From: an uncultured Eubacteriales bacterium
GTDB lineage: Bacteria; Bacillota; Clostridia; Peptostreptococcales; Anaerovoracaceae
Assembly: GCA_900542245.1 (NCBI GenBank)
Contig: UQMQ01000002.1
Span: forward strand, 1-47,463
Reading direction: 5' to 3'
Length of the DNA stretch: 47,463 nt
Below the pieces are notes generated by a model that worked only from the letters and a program-made list of their open reading frames with translations, did not search any database and was not told where the DNA came from. The translations under genes and the position numbers were made by a program. Of this stretch, positions 33,472-42,473 are shown one piece after another (positions within the stretch are counted from its first letter, which is position 1; each line of letters begins with the position of its first letter).

Positions 33472-33500
33472 ATTCTACCACTTTACGAATGGCGCGTAAA
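33472..33500 (-). promoter_or_regulatory. serA promoter
   Basis: On the - strand, TTTACG (33500 to 33495) and TAGAAT (33477 to 33472) are 17 bases apart. The leader to the serA ATG would be about 48 bases. The promoter overlaps the serC promoter completely. Confidence 0.6.
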
Positions 33501-33503
33501 GTG
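33479..33503. promoter_or_regulatory. Dyad operator shared by serA and serC
   Basis: CACTTTACG (33479-33487) and CGTAAAGTG (33495-33503) are perfect 9-bp inverted arms around a 7-base spacer. Each arm contains the TTTACG -35 of one of the two divergent promoters. A dimeric regulator bound here would control both genes; which regulator is unknown. The two RNA polymerases could not occupy the site together. Confidence 0.65.
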
Positions 33504-33510
33504 ATACAAT
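33482..33510 (+). promoter_or_regulatory. serC promoter
   Basis: TTTACG (33482-33487) and TACAAT (33505-33510) are 17 bases apart. The start would be near 33517, about 31 bases before the serC ATG. It would drive serC and probably apgM, dacF and uvrC. Confidence 0.6.
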
Positions 33511-33547
33511 AAGATTATCTATATTTTAATCATTGGAGGCGAAAAAA

Positions 33548-34639
33548 ATGACGCAATACAATCGTGTTTTTAACTTCTCTGCAGGTCCGTCCATGCTTCC
33601 TGTAGAGGTTCTGGAAAATGTACAGAAGGAATTACTGAACTACCAAGGCAGCGGACAGTCTGTGATGGAGATGAGCCATCGTTCCAAGGAGTTCCAGCGG
33701 ATTATCGATGACGCAGAGGCAAATCTCAGAGCGCTGATGCGGATTCCGGAGAATTACAAGGTCCTGTTCCTGCAGGGCGGCGGTACGCTGCAGTTTGCCA
33801 TGGTACCGCTGAATCTTCTGACCGGGTCCAAAAAGGCGGACTATGTGCTGACCGGCACCTGGGCGAAAAAAGCATATAAAGAAGCGACCAAGTTCGGCGA
33901 CATCAAAGTCATCGCCTCTTCCGAGGACGACACATTCACCTGGGTTCCTAAAATTACCAAAGATGATATCCGTCCGGATGCAGACTATGTCTATATCACG
34001 TCCAACAACACCATCTACGGCACGAAATACAATTATGTACCGGAGACAGGTGATATTCCGCTGGTTGCGGACATGTCCTCGAATATTCTTTCTGAAGAGG
34101 TCGACGTGACGAAGTTCGGCGTAATCTGGGCAGGTGCGCAGAAGAATGTCGCTCCGGCAGGCGTTACCATCGTCATCATTCGTGAGGAGCTGCTCGGCAA
34201 GGCGGCGGCAGAGATTCCGACCTATCTGGATTACAAGATCCACGCGGACAACGGTTCCATGTACAATACCCCGCCGTGCTTCTCTATCTATGTCGCAGGC
34301 GAGGTTTTCAAGTATCTGAAGCGCATCGGCGGTATCAAGGAGATGGAGCGCAGGAACAAAGAAAAAGCAGCGATGCTCTACGACTATATCGATGCCAGCA
34401 GCCTGTACAAATGCCCGGTCGCCGAGGAGGATCGCTCTCTGATGAACGTGGTATTCGTGACCGGAGACGCAGAGCTTGACAAAAAGTTTGTCGCGCAGGC
34501 GAAGGAAAAGGGTCTGGTCAATCTGGCAGGACACCGTTCGATCGGCGGCATGAGAGCCAGCATCTACAACGCGATGCCAAAAGAGGGCGTAGAAGCGCTG
34601 ATTCAATTTATGAAAGAATTTGAAGAGAAAAACAAGTAA
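33548..34639 (+). CDS. serC: Phosphoserine aminotransferase
   Basis: SerC transaminates 3-phosphohydroxypyruvate with glutamate to phosphoserine, the second step of serine synthesis; it can also serve pyridoxal phosphate synthesis. The 363-residue PLP enzyme has the family start VFNFSAGPSMLP, QGGGTLQFAM, the PLP-binding lysine K199 in GAQKNVAPAG, and the C-terminal GHRSIGGMRASIYNA. I chose ATG 33548 with GGAGG 8 bases upstream; the TTG at 33533 overlaps that site. It is 15 bp from apgM. Confidence 0.96.
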   Translation: MTQYNRVFNFSAGPSMLPVEVLENVQKELLNYQGSGQSVMEMSHRSKEFQRIIDDAEANLRALMRIPENYKVLFLQGGGTLQFAMVPLNLLTGSKKADYVLTGTWAKKAYKEATKFGDIKVIASSEDDTFTWVPKITKDDIRPDADYVYITSNNTIYGTKYNYVPETGDIPLVADMSSNILSEEVDVTKFGVIWAGAQKNVAPAGVTIVIIREELLGKAAAEIPTYLDYKIHADNGSMYNTPPCFSIYVAGEVFKYLKRIGGIKEMERRNKEKAAMLYDYIDASSLYKCPVAEEDRSLMNVVFVTGDAELDKKFVAQAKEKGLVNLAGHRSIGGMRASIYNAMPKEGVEALIQFMKEFEEKNK

Positions 34640-34654
34640 GGAGAAGCAAATAGC

Positions 34655-35893
34655 ATGAAATATCTGATTGTAGTGCCGGATGGCTCTGCAGATGACCCGA
34701 TCGACAGTCTGGGCGGCAAGACGCCGCTGGAGGCAGCCGCGCTGCCAAATATCGATGCGCTGGCTGCCAGAGGCGAGATTGGCTTCTGCAAGACGGTACC
34801 GGACGGCATCAGCCCGGGCAGCGATTCTGCCAACCTGTCGGTCATGGGCTACGATCCGCGCGTCTATCTGACAGGCCGATCACCGCTGGAGGCAGCGGCC
34901 ATCGGCGTCAACATGCAGGCGGACGATATCGCGTTCCGCGTGAATTTTGTGACCGTCGATCCGGCGGGGCATGACCGCTATGAAGACTTTATCATGCGCG
35001 ACCATGCCGCCGGTGACATTGAAACCGAGGACTGCCGCGTGCTGCTCGATGTGATCGCAGAGGCGTTCCGCCAGGAAAATCTGCAGTTCTATCCGGGTAC
35101 CGGCTATCGGCACTGCATGCTGATCAACCGCAAGCACCCGCAGGGGCATACCGATTATCAATGCGTGCCGCCGCACGATATCCTGGAGAGACAGATCGGA
35201 GCGTATCTGCCGCAGGGAAAGGACGCGGATTTTCTCACCGACATGATGCGCAGGAGCTACGAGCTGCTCAAGGATCATCCGATCAACAGGGAGCGCGAAG
35301 CGCGCGGCCTCAATCCGGCGAACGCAATCTGGATCTGGGGTCAGGGTGTGCGGCCGTCCCTGCCGAATTTTGAAGAGAAATACGGCGTGCGCGGGACGGT
35401 CATCTCAGCGGTGGATCTCATCAAGGGCATCGGCACCTTTGCAGGGCTGGAAACACCGGAGATCCCCGGTGCGACCGGCACGATCCATACGGATTACGAG
35501 GCGAAGGTGCGCCGCGCCATCGAGACCTATGAGGAAGGCAAAAACTTTGTCTACATGCACATCGAGGGCACCGACGAATGCTCCCATCAGGGTAATCTGG
35601 AGGCGAAGATGCGATGTGCAGAGTATATCGATGACCGCGTCGTACGTCCGCTCTATGCATATCTCAAGCGGACAGGAGATGATTTCCGCATTTTGATCAT
35701 TCCGGATCACCGGACCCCGATTGCCATCCGGACCCATTCTTCGGATCCGGTACCATATGTCCTTTATGACAGCAGCCACGAAACCGCGCCGGATGCGTCG
35801 AAGCAGTTCAACGAACGTGCGGCTGCGGCATCGGGCAATCTCTGCGCGGAAGGCTATACGATGGCAGATCGATTTTTTGAACGGAAAGCATAG
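34655..35893 (+). CDS. apgM: ApgM-type cofactor-independent phosphoglycerate mutase family protein
   Basis: The archaeal-type family interconverts 2- and 3-phosphoglycerate with a phosphoserine intermediate and two metal ions. The 412-residue protein has the N-terminal metal motif VVPDGSADDP, the nucleophile region GSDSANLSVMGYDP (serine near residue 58-60), and the C-terminal PDHRTPIAIRTHSSDPVP. Some members of this group (COG3635) are annotated as predicted homoserine kinase analogs. The placement after serC, with no serB in the window, leaves open a role as the missing phosphoserine phosphatase. Mutase is the default call; substrate specificity cannot be read from sequence. Confidence 0.8.
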   Translation: MKYLIVVPDGSADDPIDSLGGKTPLEAAALPNIDALAARGEIGFCKTVPDGISPGSDSANLSVMGYDPRVYLTGRSPLEAAAIGVNMQADDIAFRVNFVTVDPAGHDRYEDFIMRDHAAGDIETEDCRVLLDVIAEAFRQENLQFYPGTGYRHCMLINRKHPQGHTDYQCVPPHDILERQIGAYLPQGKDADFLTDMMRRSYELLKDHPINREREARGLNPANAIWIWGQGVRPSLPNFEEKYGVRGTVISAVDLIKGIGTFAGLETPEIPGATGTIHTDYEAKVRRAIETYEEGKNFVYMHIEGTDECSHQGNLEAKMRCAEYIDDRVVRPLYAYLKRTGDDFRILIIPDHRTPIAIRTHSSDPVPYVLYDSSHETAPDASKQFNERAAAASGNLCAEGYTMADRFFERKA

Positions 35894-35902
35894 AGGAGTA
35901 GT

Positions 35903-37258
35903 ATGAAAAAAAGATTCCAATTTTTTACGACTTTTGTTTTGATCGTCGTTCTGGCAGCAGGGCTGCTTCCGACTGCGGCATTCGCCGCTGCGTCGGGACC
36001 GGATGTGACCGGAAGCGCAGCCTATGTTTACTGCGCGACCACCGATGAAGTCCTGTGGCAGAAGAACGCGTCGAAGCAGTATAATCTGGCGAGCATCACG
36101 AAGCTGATGACCTGCCTGATCGCAGCCGAAAAACTGGATCTCTCCGAGGAGGTGACGGTCACGCAGGCGGCGACCGAGGTGATCAAGACCGAATCCTTTG
36201 TGTTCGCGGGTGAAAAGATCAAAGCCGAGGATTTGATGTATGCAGCGCTTTTGGCTTCAGCCAACGATGCGGCAAAGGCGCTGGCAATTACGGCTTCCGG
36301 CAGCGAGAAAAAATTTGTCAAGCTGATGAATCAAAAAGCGAAAGAGCTCGGCTGCAAGAACACAAACTTTGTGACCGCCAGCGGTGTATACAACAAAAAT
36401 CACTATTCCACCGCGGAGGACATCGTCAAAATTGCCAAAGCGGCGTTTGCCAACCCGGATGTGCTGCGCATTGCAAGAACCACAGAGTATACCGTTCCGG
36501 CGACCAACAAGACCGACGCGGTAACCATCAAGACGACGAATCTTTTCCTCAACGGAGGGGAAGCCGATACCGGAAACGGCAAGATCAAGGTCAAAAAATA
36601 CAAGGGTATGGTGGCCGGCAAGACCGGAACCACCAATCTCAACCGCACGACGATGGTCGTACTTTGCAAAATCGACGGTTTCGACATCTACGCGGTGATT
36701 CTGGATTCCACGCTGCAGCAGCGCTACAGAGATGTCAGAAAATTACTTAATTACGCCAAGGCGACACTGTCACCGTACAACGCGTTCAAAAAAGGAGATA
36801 CGTTTGAAGGTGCGAAGCTGAAGGGCGGCGCGACCAATCGGGTCGATGCGGTCGCAGCTGCGGACGGACTCATCAATCTGCCGGAGGGTGCATCGGCATC
36901 ACTGGTCTCCACGAAGGTCAGCTTTGACAAGGACCTGCAGGCACCAATCGCAAAAGGACAGGTCATCGGCACCGCTGCGGTCTATCTGGCGGATGAAAAG
37001 ATCCGGGAAATCGATCTGACGGCAGCTGCGGAGGTCAAGGAGGGTTGGTTCCTTTCCCGCTTCGGCATTACCAATCTGCAGACGGTGATCCTTTTTTTCG
37101 TGCTGGCCTTGATTCTGGCGTTTATCATCCTGATCGCAGTATTGCGGACCATCAATAAGCGGAAGCGCAGGGCTGCCAGACAGCGCAGGCTCATGGAGGC
37201 TGCCCGCAGACAGATGGAACGCGAAAGAGACTTAAAACAAAGGAATTGGCCATATTAA
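35903..37258 (+). CDS. dacF: D-alanyl-D-alanine carboxypeptidase, DacF-type
   Basis: This secreted, membrane-anchored class A-type low-mass PBP trims the terminal D-Ala from peptidoglycan stem peptides. The 451-residue protein has a signal peptide (residues 1 to about 29, ending AFAA), the S11 peptidase motifs S64-I-T-K67, S119-A-N121 and K240-T-G242, a beta-rich C-terminal domain (about 290-375), and a C-terminal membrane helix (about 390-415) with a highly basic cytoplasmic tail. Its stop codon directly abuts the uvrC ATG. The SD GAGGAG lies before ATG 35903. The link to sporulation (dacF) versus growth (dacA) is not resolved. Confidence 0.88.
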   Translation: MKKRFQFFTTFVLIVVLAAGLLPTAAFAAASGPDVTGSAAYVYCATTDEVLWQKNASKQYNLASITKLMTCLIAAEKLDLSEEVTVTQAATEVIKTESFVFAGEKIKAEDLMYAALLASANDAAKALAITASGSEKKFVKLMNQKAKELGCKNTNFVTASGVYNKNHYSTAEDIVKIAKAAFANPDVLRIARTTEYTVPATNKTDAVTIKTTNLFLNGGEADTGNGKIKVKKYKGMVAGKTGTTNLNRTTMVVLCKIDGFDIYAVILDSTLQQRYRDVRKLLNYAKATLSPYNAFKKGDTFEGAKLKGGATNRVDAVAAADGLINLPEGASASLVSTKVSFDKDLQAPIAKGQVIGTAAVYLADEKIREIDLTAAAEVKEGWFLSRFGITNLQTVILFFVLALILAFIILIAVLRTINKRKRRAARQRRLMEAARRQMERERDLKQRNWPY

Positions 37259-39088
37259 ATGTTTGATATTCAGGAAAATTTGAAAAAACTCCCGGACTCC
37301 CCGGGAGTTTATATGCATAAGGACGCACTCGGACAGGTGATCTACGTCGGCAAGGCGATCTCCCTGCGAAACCGCGTGCGGCAGTATTTCCAAAGCTCCA
37401 AAAATCAGAGCCCCAAGGTGCGCGCGATGGTATCGCATATCACCGAGTTCGAGTACATCACCTGCAGGACGGAGATGGAAGCGCTGATCCTGGAGTGCAA
37501 TCTGATCAAAAAATACGCGCCGAAGTACAATGTACTCCTGCGGGATGACAAGACTTATCCGTATATTAAGGTCACGATGCAGGAAGACTATCCGAGAGTC
37601 GTCAAAACACGACTCATCGAAAAGGACGGTGCACGGTATTTCGGTCCGTACAGCGACGCAGGGGCAGTCAATATGACGATCGACCTTTTAAACAAGATTT
37701 TCACGCTGAAACGCTGCGCGGCGAAGCGCTTCCCGCAGGACTGGAAGCCATGCCTGAACTATCATATTCAGGACTGCCGCGGTATCTGTACGGGCAAGGT
37801 CGACCGGGCAGCATACGCGAAGGTCATCGAACAGGTGCTGACCTTCCTCTCCGGCAAGACGAAACCGATCACCGATGATCTGACGGCGAAGATGCAGGCG
37901 GCTTCCGAAAACCTGCAGTTTGAGGAAGCGGCTGTTTACCGCGATTATCTGCTCTCCATCCGGGCGCTGAGCGAAAAGCAGCGTGTGACCATGGTGTCCG
38001 GCAAGGATCTGGATATGGTGCTGCCTGCGGGCAGCGGCGCACAGACCTCTGTGGTGGTTTTCAACGTCAGAGACGGTAAGCTCAGCGGCAGGGATACGTT
38101 CAACCTGCAGGTGGAGGGCGAGGACGATTACGATGCGCTGGTCGGACAGTTCATCAAGCAGTACTACAGCATGTGGGCCAACGTGCCGGGCGAGATCATC
38201 GTGCCGAAGCCGCTGCAGGAAGCAGGACTGATCGAACAGTATCTGGAAAGCCTCGGCGCAGGGCGCAAGGTGCGGATCTTCGTGCCGCAGAAGGGCGACA
38301 AACGTGCGCTGCTGGAGCTGGCACAGCGTGATGTCGTGGAGATGAGCAAAACGCTCGAAATCAAGGCAGCAACTGCCAGAGAAAAGGAGGAGGCGGTGTG
38401 CGCAGCAATCGCCGGGCTGCTCGGACAGCCGGAGCCACAGGAGGCTTATCGCGTGGAATCCTACGATATTTCCAATACCAACGGTGTGGATACGGTCGGC
38501 GCGATGGTAGTCTTCCGCAACCAGAAACCGGTTAAGAAGGACTACCGCCGTTTTAAGATCCGGACCGTCGAGGGACCGGACGATTACGGCAGTCTGCAGG
38601 AAATGCTCTATCGCAGATTTCGCAGAGCGAAAGAAGGTGATCCGGGCTTCAGTACCCTGCCGGATCTGATCCTCATGGATGGCGGACAGGGACAGGTCAC
38701 CGCCGCCGAGAAGGTGCTGGTCGCGATGCAGCTCGCGATCCCGGTGCTGGGCATGGCAAAAGATGACAGCCACCGCACGCGTGCGCTGGTCAATGGACGC
38801 GGCGAGGAATACGTCCTGCGCGGCGATCCGCTGCTGTTTCAGTTCTGCGGCGCGATTCAAGAGGAGGTACACCGTTTCGCGATCGATTATCACCGCAAGC
38901 TGCACAGCAAAAACAGCATCGGCTCGGTACTCGATCATATCGAGGGCATCGGTCCGGTCAAGCGGAACGCGCTGCTGAGCAGTTTTGCGAGCGTGGAGGA
39001 GATTAAACAAGCGGATGTCGAAACGCTGATGCGGGTACCGGGCATCACCGAAAAAAATGCGCGGGCGATCCGAGAATATTTTGGTTGA
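37259..39088 (+). CDS. uvrC: Excinuclease ABC subunit C
   Basis: UvrC makes both incisions in nucleotide excision repair. The 609-residue protein has the N-terminal GIY-YIG nuclease (PGVYMHKDALGQVIYVGKA starts near residue 15), a cysteine cluster near residue 150-175, the UVR motif that contacts UvrB (about 200-235), the RNase H-like endonuclease (SYDISNTNGVDTVGAMV and LILMDGGQGQV), and the C-terminal helix-hairpin-helix pair (about 555-609). It starts on the base after the dacF stop, with AAAGGAA upstream. Confidence 0.97.
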   Translation: MFDIQENLKKLPDSPGVYMHKDALGQVIYVGKAISLRNRVRQYFQSSKNQSPKVRAMVSHITEFEYITCRTEMEALILECNLIKKYAPKYNVLLRDDKTYPYIKVTMQEDYPRVVKTRLIEKDGARYFGPYSDAGAVNMTIDLLNKIFTLKRCAAKRFPQDWKPCLNYHIQDCRGICTGKVDRAAYAKVIEQVLTFLSGKTKPITDDLTAKMQAASENLQFEEAAVYRDYLLSIRALSEKQRVTMVSGKDLDMVLPAGSGAQTSVVVFNVRDGKLSGRDTFNLQVEGEDDYDALVGQFIKQYYSMWANVPGEIIVPKPLQEAGLIEQYLESLGAGRKVRIFVPQKGDKRALLELAQRDVVEMSKTLEIKAATAREKEEAVCAAIAGLLGQPEPQEAYRVESYDISNTNGVDTVGAMVVFRNQKPVKKDYRRFKIRTVEGPDDYGSLQEMLYRRFRRAKEGDPGFSTLPDLILMDGGQGQVTAAEKVLVAMQLAIPVLGMAKDDSHRTRALVNGRGEEYVLRGDPLLFQFCGAIQEEVHRFAIDYHRKLHSKNSIGSVLDHIEGIGPVKRNALLSSFASVEEIKQADVETLMRVPGITEKNARAIREYFG

Positions 39089-39113
39089 TTGCGGACCTGT
39101 TTTATGGTAAGAT
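39085..39113 (+). promoter_or_regulatory. Sigma-A promoter of the DUF1292 gene
   Basis: TTGATT (39085-39090, overlapping the uvrC stop) and TAAGAT (39108-39113) are 17 bases apart, with an extended TGG before the -10. The start would be near 39120. Confidence 0.65.
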
Positions 39114-39127
39114 GTTCGTAATTGATG

Positions 39128-39153
39128 ATGCGTGCCGGACCCTCGGTACGCAT
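39128..39153 (+). other. Leader hairpin of the DUF1292 mRNA
   Basis: ATGCGTGCCG pairs with CGGTACGCAT (10 bp with one G-U) around GACCCT, just before the SD. It lies near the predicted 5' end of the transcript and may stabilise it. There is no T-tract. Confidence 0.45.
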
Positions 39154-39171
39154 TGAACTGGAGGAATAAAA

Positions 39172-39453
39172 ATGGCAGATCAAAAGAAAAATCCTGAAAT
39201 GGAAGAAGATGTAGAAATCATCACCCTGGAATTTGACGAAGGGGAAGAAGTGGAATGTGAAATCATGGGTGTCTTTGACTTTAACGGTAAAGAGTACATC
39301 GCTCTGATTCCGGACGACGGTACCGATGATGTCTACATCTATGGCTACAAAGAAATCGGCGAGGAAGAATTCGAAATCGTGGATATCGAGGATGATGCGG
39401 AATTCGAAGCCGTTGCAGCTGAATTCGATAAAATCATGGATGAACAGGAATAG
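39172..39453 (+). CDS. DUF1292 family protein
   Basis: The family is widespread in Firmicutes (YrzB-like) and its function is not known. The 93-residue protein is strongly acidic and matches the family core: ITLEFDEGEEVECEIMGVF, then YIALIPDDG and VYIYGYKE, with an acidic C-terminal helix. It has its own promoter and terminator, so it is monocistronic, unlike its neighbours. The SD GGAGGA precedes ATG 39172. Confidence 0.88.
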   Translation: MADQKKNPEMEEDVEIITLEFDEGEEVECEIMGVFDFNGKEYIALIPDDGTDDVYIYGYKEIGEEEFEIVDIEDDAEFEAVAAEFDKIMDEQE

Positions 39454-39468
39454 CTGTGATTCAGGAAG

Positions 39469-39497
39469 AAAGACCGCTGCCCGGCGGTCTTTTTTTC
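39469..39497 (+). terminator. Rho-independent terminator after the DUF1292 gene
   Basis: AAAGACCGC pairs with GCGGTCTTT around a 6-base loop and runs into eight T. The next gene starts 25 bases later, with no room for a good promoter, so it depends on read-through. Confidence 0.85.
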
Positions 39498-39521
39498 GAG
39501 ACTTGGATAGGGGACGATAGT

Positions 39522-39812
39522 ATGGAAACGATACGGGGAAAAATTCAAAAAATCTTAGATGAAACGGTGAACCTACAGCTCGCCGCGCACAATGGCAGCG
39601 CTTCACTCTCCGACTTTGCGGACGGTGTGGCGTGGGTGCGGTTCCATGGCGCCTGTGCAAACTGCATGTCTGCCTCAGAGACCTTGGAGGATGTGGTGAA
39701 AGAGGCGATTTTGCAGGCTGTGCCGGAGGTCAAGGACGTGCGTCTGGATGATACGGTCAGCGAGGAGCTTTTAGATATGGCGCGTAAGCTGCTCAACCAC
39801 GAGCTCGGTTAA
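39522..39812 (+). CDS. NifU-like (NFU domain) iron-sulfur scaffold protein
   Basis: NFU-domain proteins assemble or carry Fe-S clusters between two protomers. The 96-residue protein is a single C-terminal NifU domain with the cluster-binding motif C45-A-N-C48 in GACANCMSASETLEDVV, followed by EVKDVRLDDTV. I chose ATG 39522; the longer upstream frame runs through the terminator. It may serve the radical-SAM enzymes encoded at 26624 and 27555, but that is speculation. The ECF transporter follows after 13 bp. Confidence 0.85.
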   Translation: METIRGKIQKILDETVNLQLAAHNGSASLSDFADGVAWVRFHGACANCMSASETLEDVVKEAILQAVPEVKDVRLDDTVSEELLDMARKLLNHELG

Positions 39813-39825
39813 AGGTGGGGCACAC

Positions 39826-40719
39826 ATGCAGAAATTGCGATACGGACTGGGCGAGAACAGCAGATTTTCCGCCTGTCACCCTATGGTCAACTTCATATTT
39901 TATGCGTTCGTCATCGGCATCACGATGTTTTCGATGTCACCGGCCTTTCTGGCGGCGACGCTTTGCTTCTCATGGGCGTATACAGTGCTACTCAAGGGTG
40001 TGCCTGGCATTAAGACCAATCTGCTGTTTACGATCCCGCTGTTTCTGATCATGGCAGTGGTCAATACCTTGTTTACGCATAATGGGAAAACAACACTTTT
40101 TTTTATCAATGGGCTGCGGATTACGCTGGAAGCTTTTTGCTACGGGTTGGCGGCTGCGGCGATGCTGTCGGCGATCGTGATCTGGTTCATGTCCTTCAAC
40201 ATCGTCATGTCGGCGGACAAGCTGATCTATCTCTTCGGTAAGGCAGCGCCGGTACTGGGGCTGACGCTCTCGATGGTCTTTCGCTTCATTCCGCTGCTTC
40301 AGGCGCGCTATCGCGAGATCTCGATGGGGCAGCGCTGCATGGGTCGGCATATGACCGGTGGCTTTATGGCGAAGCTGCGGCAGACCTGCAAGGAGATCTC
40401 GATTCTGATCTCTTGGTCGCTGGAGGCCTCGATCGAAACTTCGGATTCCATGGAGGCACGCGGTTACGGACTGCCGGGCAGAACGAGCTTTCATTTATTT
40501 CATATGTCCCGGACCGACAAGCTGCTGCTCGGCGCGATCGTCGTGACAGGCGGCATCACAGCGATCGGGTGTGCGCTCGGCAAGACGTCGATCTACTTTT
40601 ACCCGGTGATCAAGCTGCCTGTATGGGACCCACTGATGCTGCTGAGCTTTGGCAGCTTCTGCGTGCTGCAGGCGCTGCCGCTGATTTTGGATATCACAGG
40701 AGAACGCAAATGGCAATGA
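39826..40719 (+). CDS. ECF transporter transmembrane (T) component
   Basis: EcfT/CbiQ-type proteins couple the ATPases to a substrate-binding S component for vitamin or metal uptake. The 297-residue protein has about six membrane segments and the coupling-helix region with ARG-like motif SMEARGYGLPG (about residue 206). Together with the fused ATPase and the S component immediately downstream it forms a complete ECF importer. SD AGGTGGGG precedes ATG 39826. The end overlaps the ATPase gene by 10 bp. Confidence 0.88.
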   Translation: MQKLRYGLGENSRFSACHPMVNFIFYAFVIGITMFSMSPAFLAATLCFSWAYTVLLKGVPGIKTNLLFTIPLFLIMAVVNTLFTHNGKTTLFFINGLRITLEAFCYGLAAAAMLSAIVIWFMSFNIVMSADKLIYLFGKAAPVLGLTLSMVFRFIPLLQARYREISMGQRCMGRHMTGGFMAKLRQTCKEISILISWSLEASIETSDSMEARGYGLPGRTSFHLFHMSRTDKLLLGAIVVTGGITAIGCALGKTSIYFYPVIKLPVWDPLMLLSFGSFCVLQALPLILDITGERKWQ

Positions 40720-42473
40720 TTGAAGTTAAAAATTTAAGCTTTACCTATCCGGCGGCGGAGAAGGCGGCGCTGCGTGACGTGTCCTTTTCCATTGCGCGTG
40801 CGGAATTTTGCGTGCTCTGCGGGAAATCCGGCTGCGGCAAGAGTACGCTGCTGCGGCAGCTCAAAAAAAATCTGATCCCCTATGGAGAAATTTCCGGCTC
40901 CGCGCAATATCATGGCGAGGAAATCGCAGAGCTGCCCGATCGCATCAACGCTTCGGAGATCGGCTTCGTGCAGCAGAATCCGGATAACCAACTGGTGACG
41001 GACAAGGTCTGGCATGAGCTTGCTTTCGGGCTGGAAAGCCTGGGGCTGGACAATCAGTCCATTCGTCGGCGCGTGGCGGAAATGGCGAGCTTCTTTGATA
41101 TTCAGACCTGGTTCCGCAAGAACGTCAGCGAGCTGTCCGGCGGACAGAAACAGCTTTTGAATTTAGCTTCTGTGATGGCGATGCAGCCAAAGGTATTGAT
41201 TTTGGATGAACCGACCTCACAGCTCGATCCGATCGCGGCGGGAGAATTCCTCAAGGTGGTCTACCGCATCAATCGCGAGCTGGGTACAACGGTCATCATC
41301 TCCGAGCATCGTCTGGAGGAATTGTTTCCGATGGCAGATAAGGTGCTCGTGATGGACGAGGGGAAGCTGATTGCCTGTGATACACCGTGGCAGATTGGTA
41401 ATTTTCTGGCTGGTGATGCGGCGCACGCGCGGCATCCGATGTTTTACGGTCTGCCTGCAGTGATGAAGCTGTATGCGCACTGTCGGTCTGCGGGCCTGCC
41501 GATCTGTCTGCGTGACGGTAAAGAAATCGCACCGCTGACGATCCGCGACGGCAGATTGTGGCTGGAGCAGCTTTTCGGAGAGCCGGAGCTGCAGCCTGTC
41601 AACAAGGCAGAGGAACGGCAGCGCAGCCGCATGGAAAAGAGGGCACAAAAGGAAGAAAGCAAACAGAGCGCGGCATCAATCATTTCGGTCAAGGATGTCC
41701 GGTTTCGTTACAGCCGGGAGTCCGGCGATGTTCTGCGCGATCTGAGCTTTACCGTCCGACCGGGCGAATTCTTCTGCCTGCTGGGCGGCAACGGCGTCGG
41801 CAAATCAACGACGCTCAAAGTCCTCAGCGGCATGGTACAGCCGCAGAGCGGCAGCGTCATCATTGATGGTCTGAAGGTCAAAAAGGATAGCTTGAAACAG
41901 CTCTTTGCCGGGCGGCTGGCGATGCTGCCGCAGAATCCGCAGGCGCTGTTTACGGAGATTACGGTGGAGGAGGAGCTGCTGGAGGCGCTGTACTATGAGG
42001 CAGGCACCGATGCGGAAAAGGTCGATGCCATCGAGCGTATGCTGCAGCTGATGGAGATCGCACATCTGCGCAAATCGCATCCCTATGATCTGTCCGGCGG
42101 CGAGCAGCAGCGGCTGGCGCTGGGTAAGATTTTGCTGCTCAAACCGAAAATTCTGTTGCTGGACGAGCCGACAAAGGGTCTGGACCCGTTCTTTAAGCTG
42201 ACGCTGGCAGGCATTTTCAAAAAATTAAAAGCGGAGGGCGTGACCATCTTCATGGTTTCGCATGATATTGAATTCTGCGCCGAATATGCGGATCGCTGCG
42301 CGATGTTCTTTGACGGCGATATTGCGTCCGTTGGCACACCGCGCGAGTTTTTCGCCGGGAACAGCTTCTATACGACCGCCGCCAACCGCATTGCGCGACA
42401 ATGGGCGCCGGAGTCGATTACCTGGGAGGAGGTGGCACATTGGGCAGAACAGGCTATAACGAGCAAGGCTTAA
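40710..42473 (+). CDS. ECF transporter ATP-binding protein with two fused ABC domains
   Basis: The 587-residue protein joins both energy-coupling ATPases (A and A') that are often separate genes. Domain 1 has Walker A G38-K-S-G-C-G-K-S45, signature L142-SGGQ, and LILDEPTSQLD with EHRLEELF. A charged linker (about 295-325) follows. Domain 2 has G359-G-N-G-V-G-K-S366, signature L461-SGGEQQ, LLLDEPTKGLD and SHDIEFCAEYAD. I chose ATG 40710 with AGGAG 7 bases upstream; the frame is open further back inside the T gene. It is cytoplasmic and membrane-associated. Confidence 0.92.
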   Translation: MAMIEVKNLSFTYPAAEKAALRDVSFSIARAEFCVLCGKSGCGKSTLLRQLKKNLIPYGEISGSAQYHGEEIAELPDRINASEIGFVQQNPDNQLVTDKVWHELAFGLESLGLDNQSIRRRVAEMASFFDIQTWFRKNVSELSGGQKQLLNLASVMAMQPKVLILDEPTSQLDPIAAGEFLKVVYRINRELGTTVIISEHRLEELFPMADKVLVMDEGKLIACDTPWQIGNFLAGDAAHARHPMFYGLPAVMKLYAHCRSAGLPICLRDGKEIAPLTIRDGRLWLEQLFGEPELQPVNKAEERQRSRMEKRAQKEESKQSAASIISVKDVRFRYSRESGDVLRDLSFTVRPGEFFCLLGGNGVGKSTTLKVLSGMVQPQSGSVIIDGLKVKKDSLKQLFAGRLAMLPQNPQALFTEITVEEELLEALYYEAGTDAEKVDAIERMLQLMEIAHLRKSHPYDLSGGEQQRLALGKILLLKPKILLLDEPTKGLDPFFKLTLAGIFKKLKAEGVTIFMVSHDIEFCAEYADRCAMFFDGDIASVGTPREFFAGNSFYTTAANRIARQWAPESITWEEVAHWAEQAITSKA

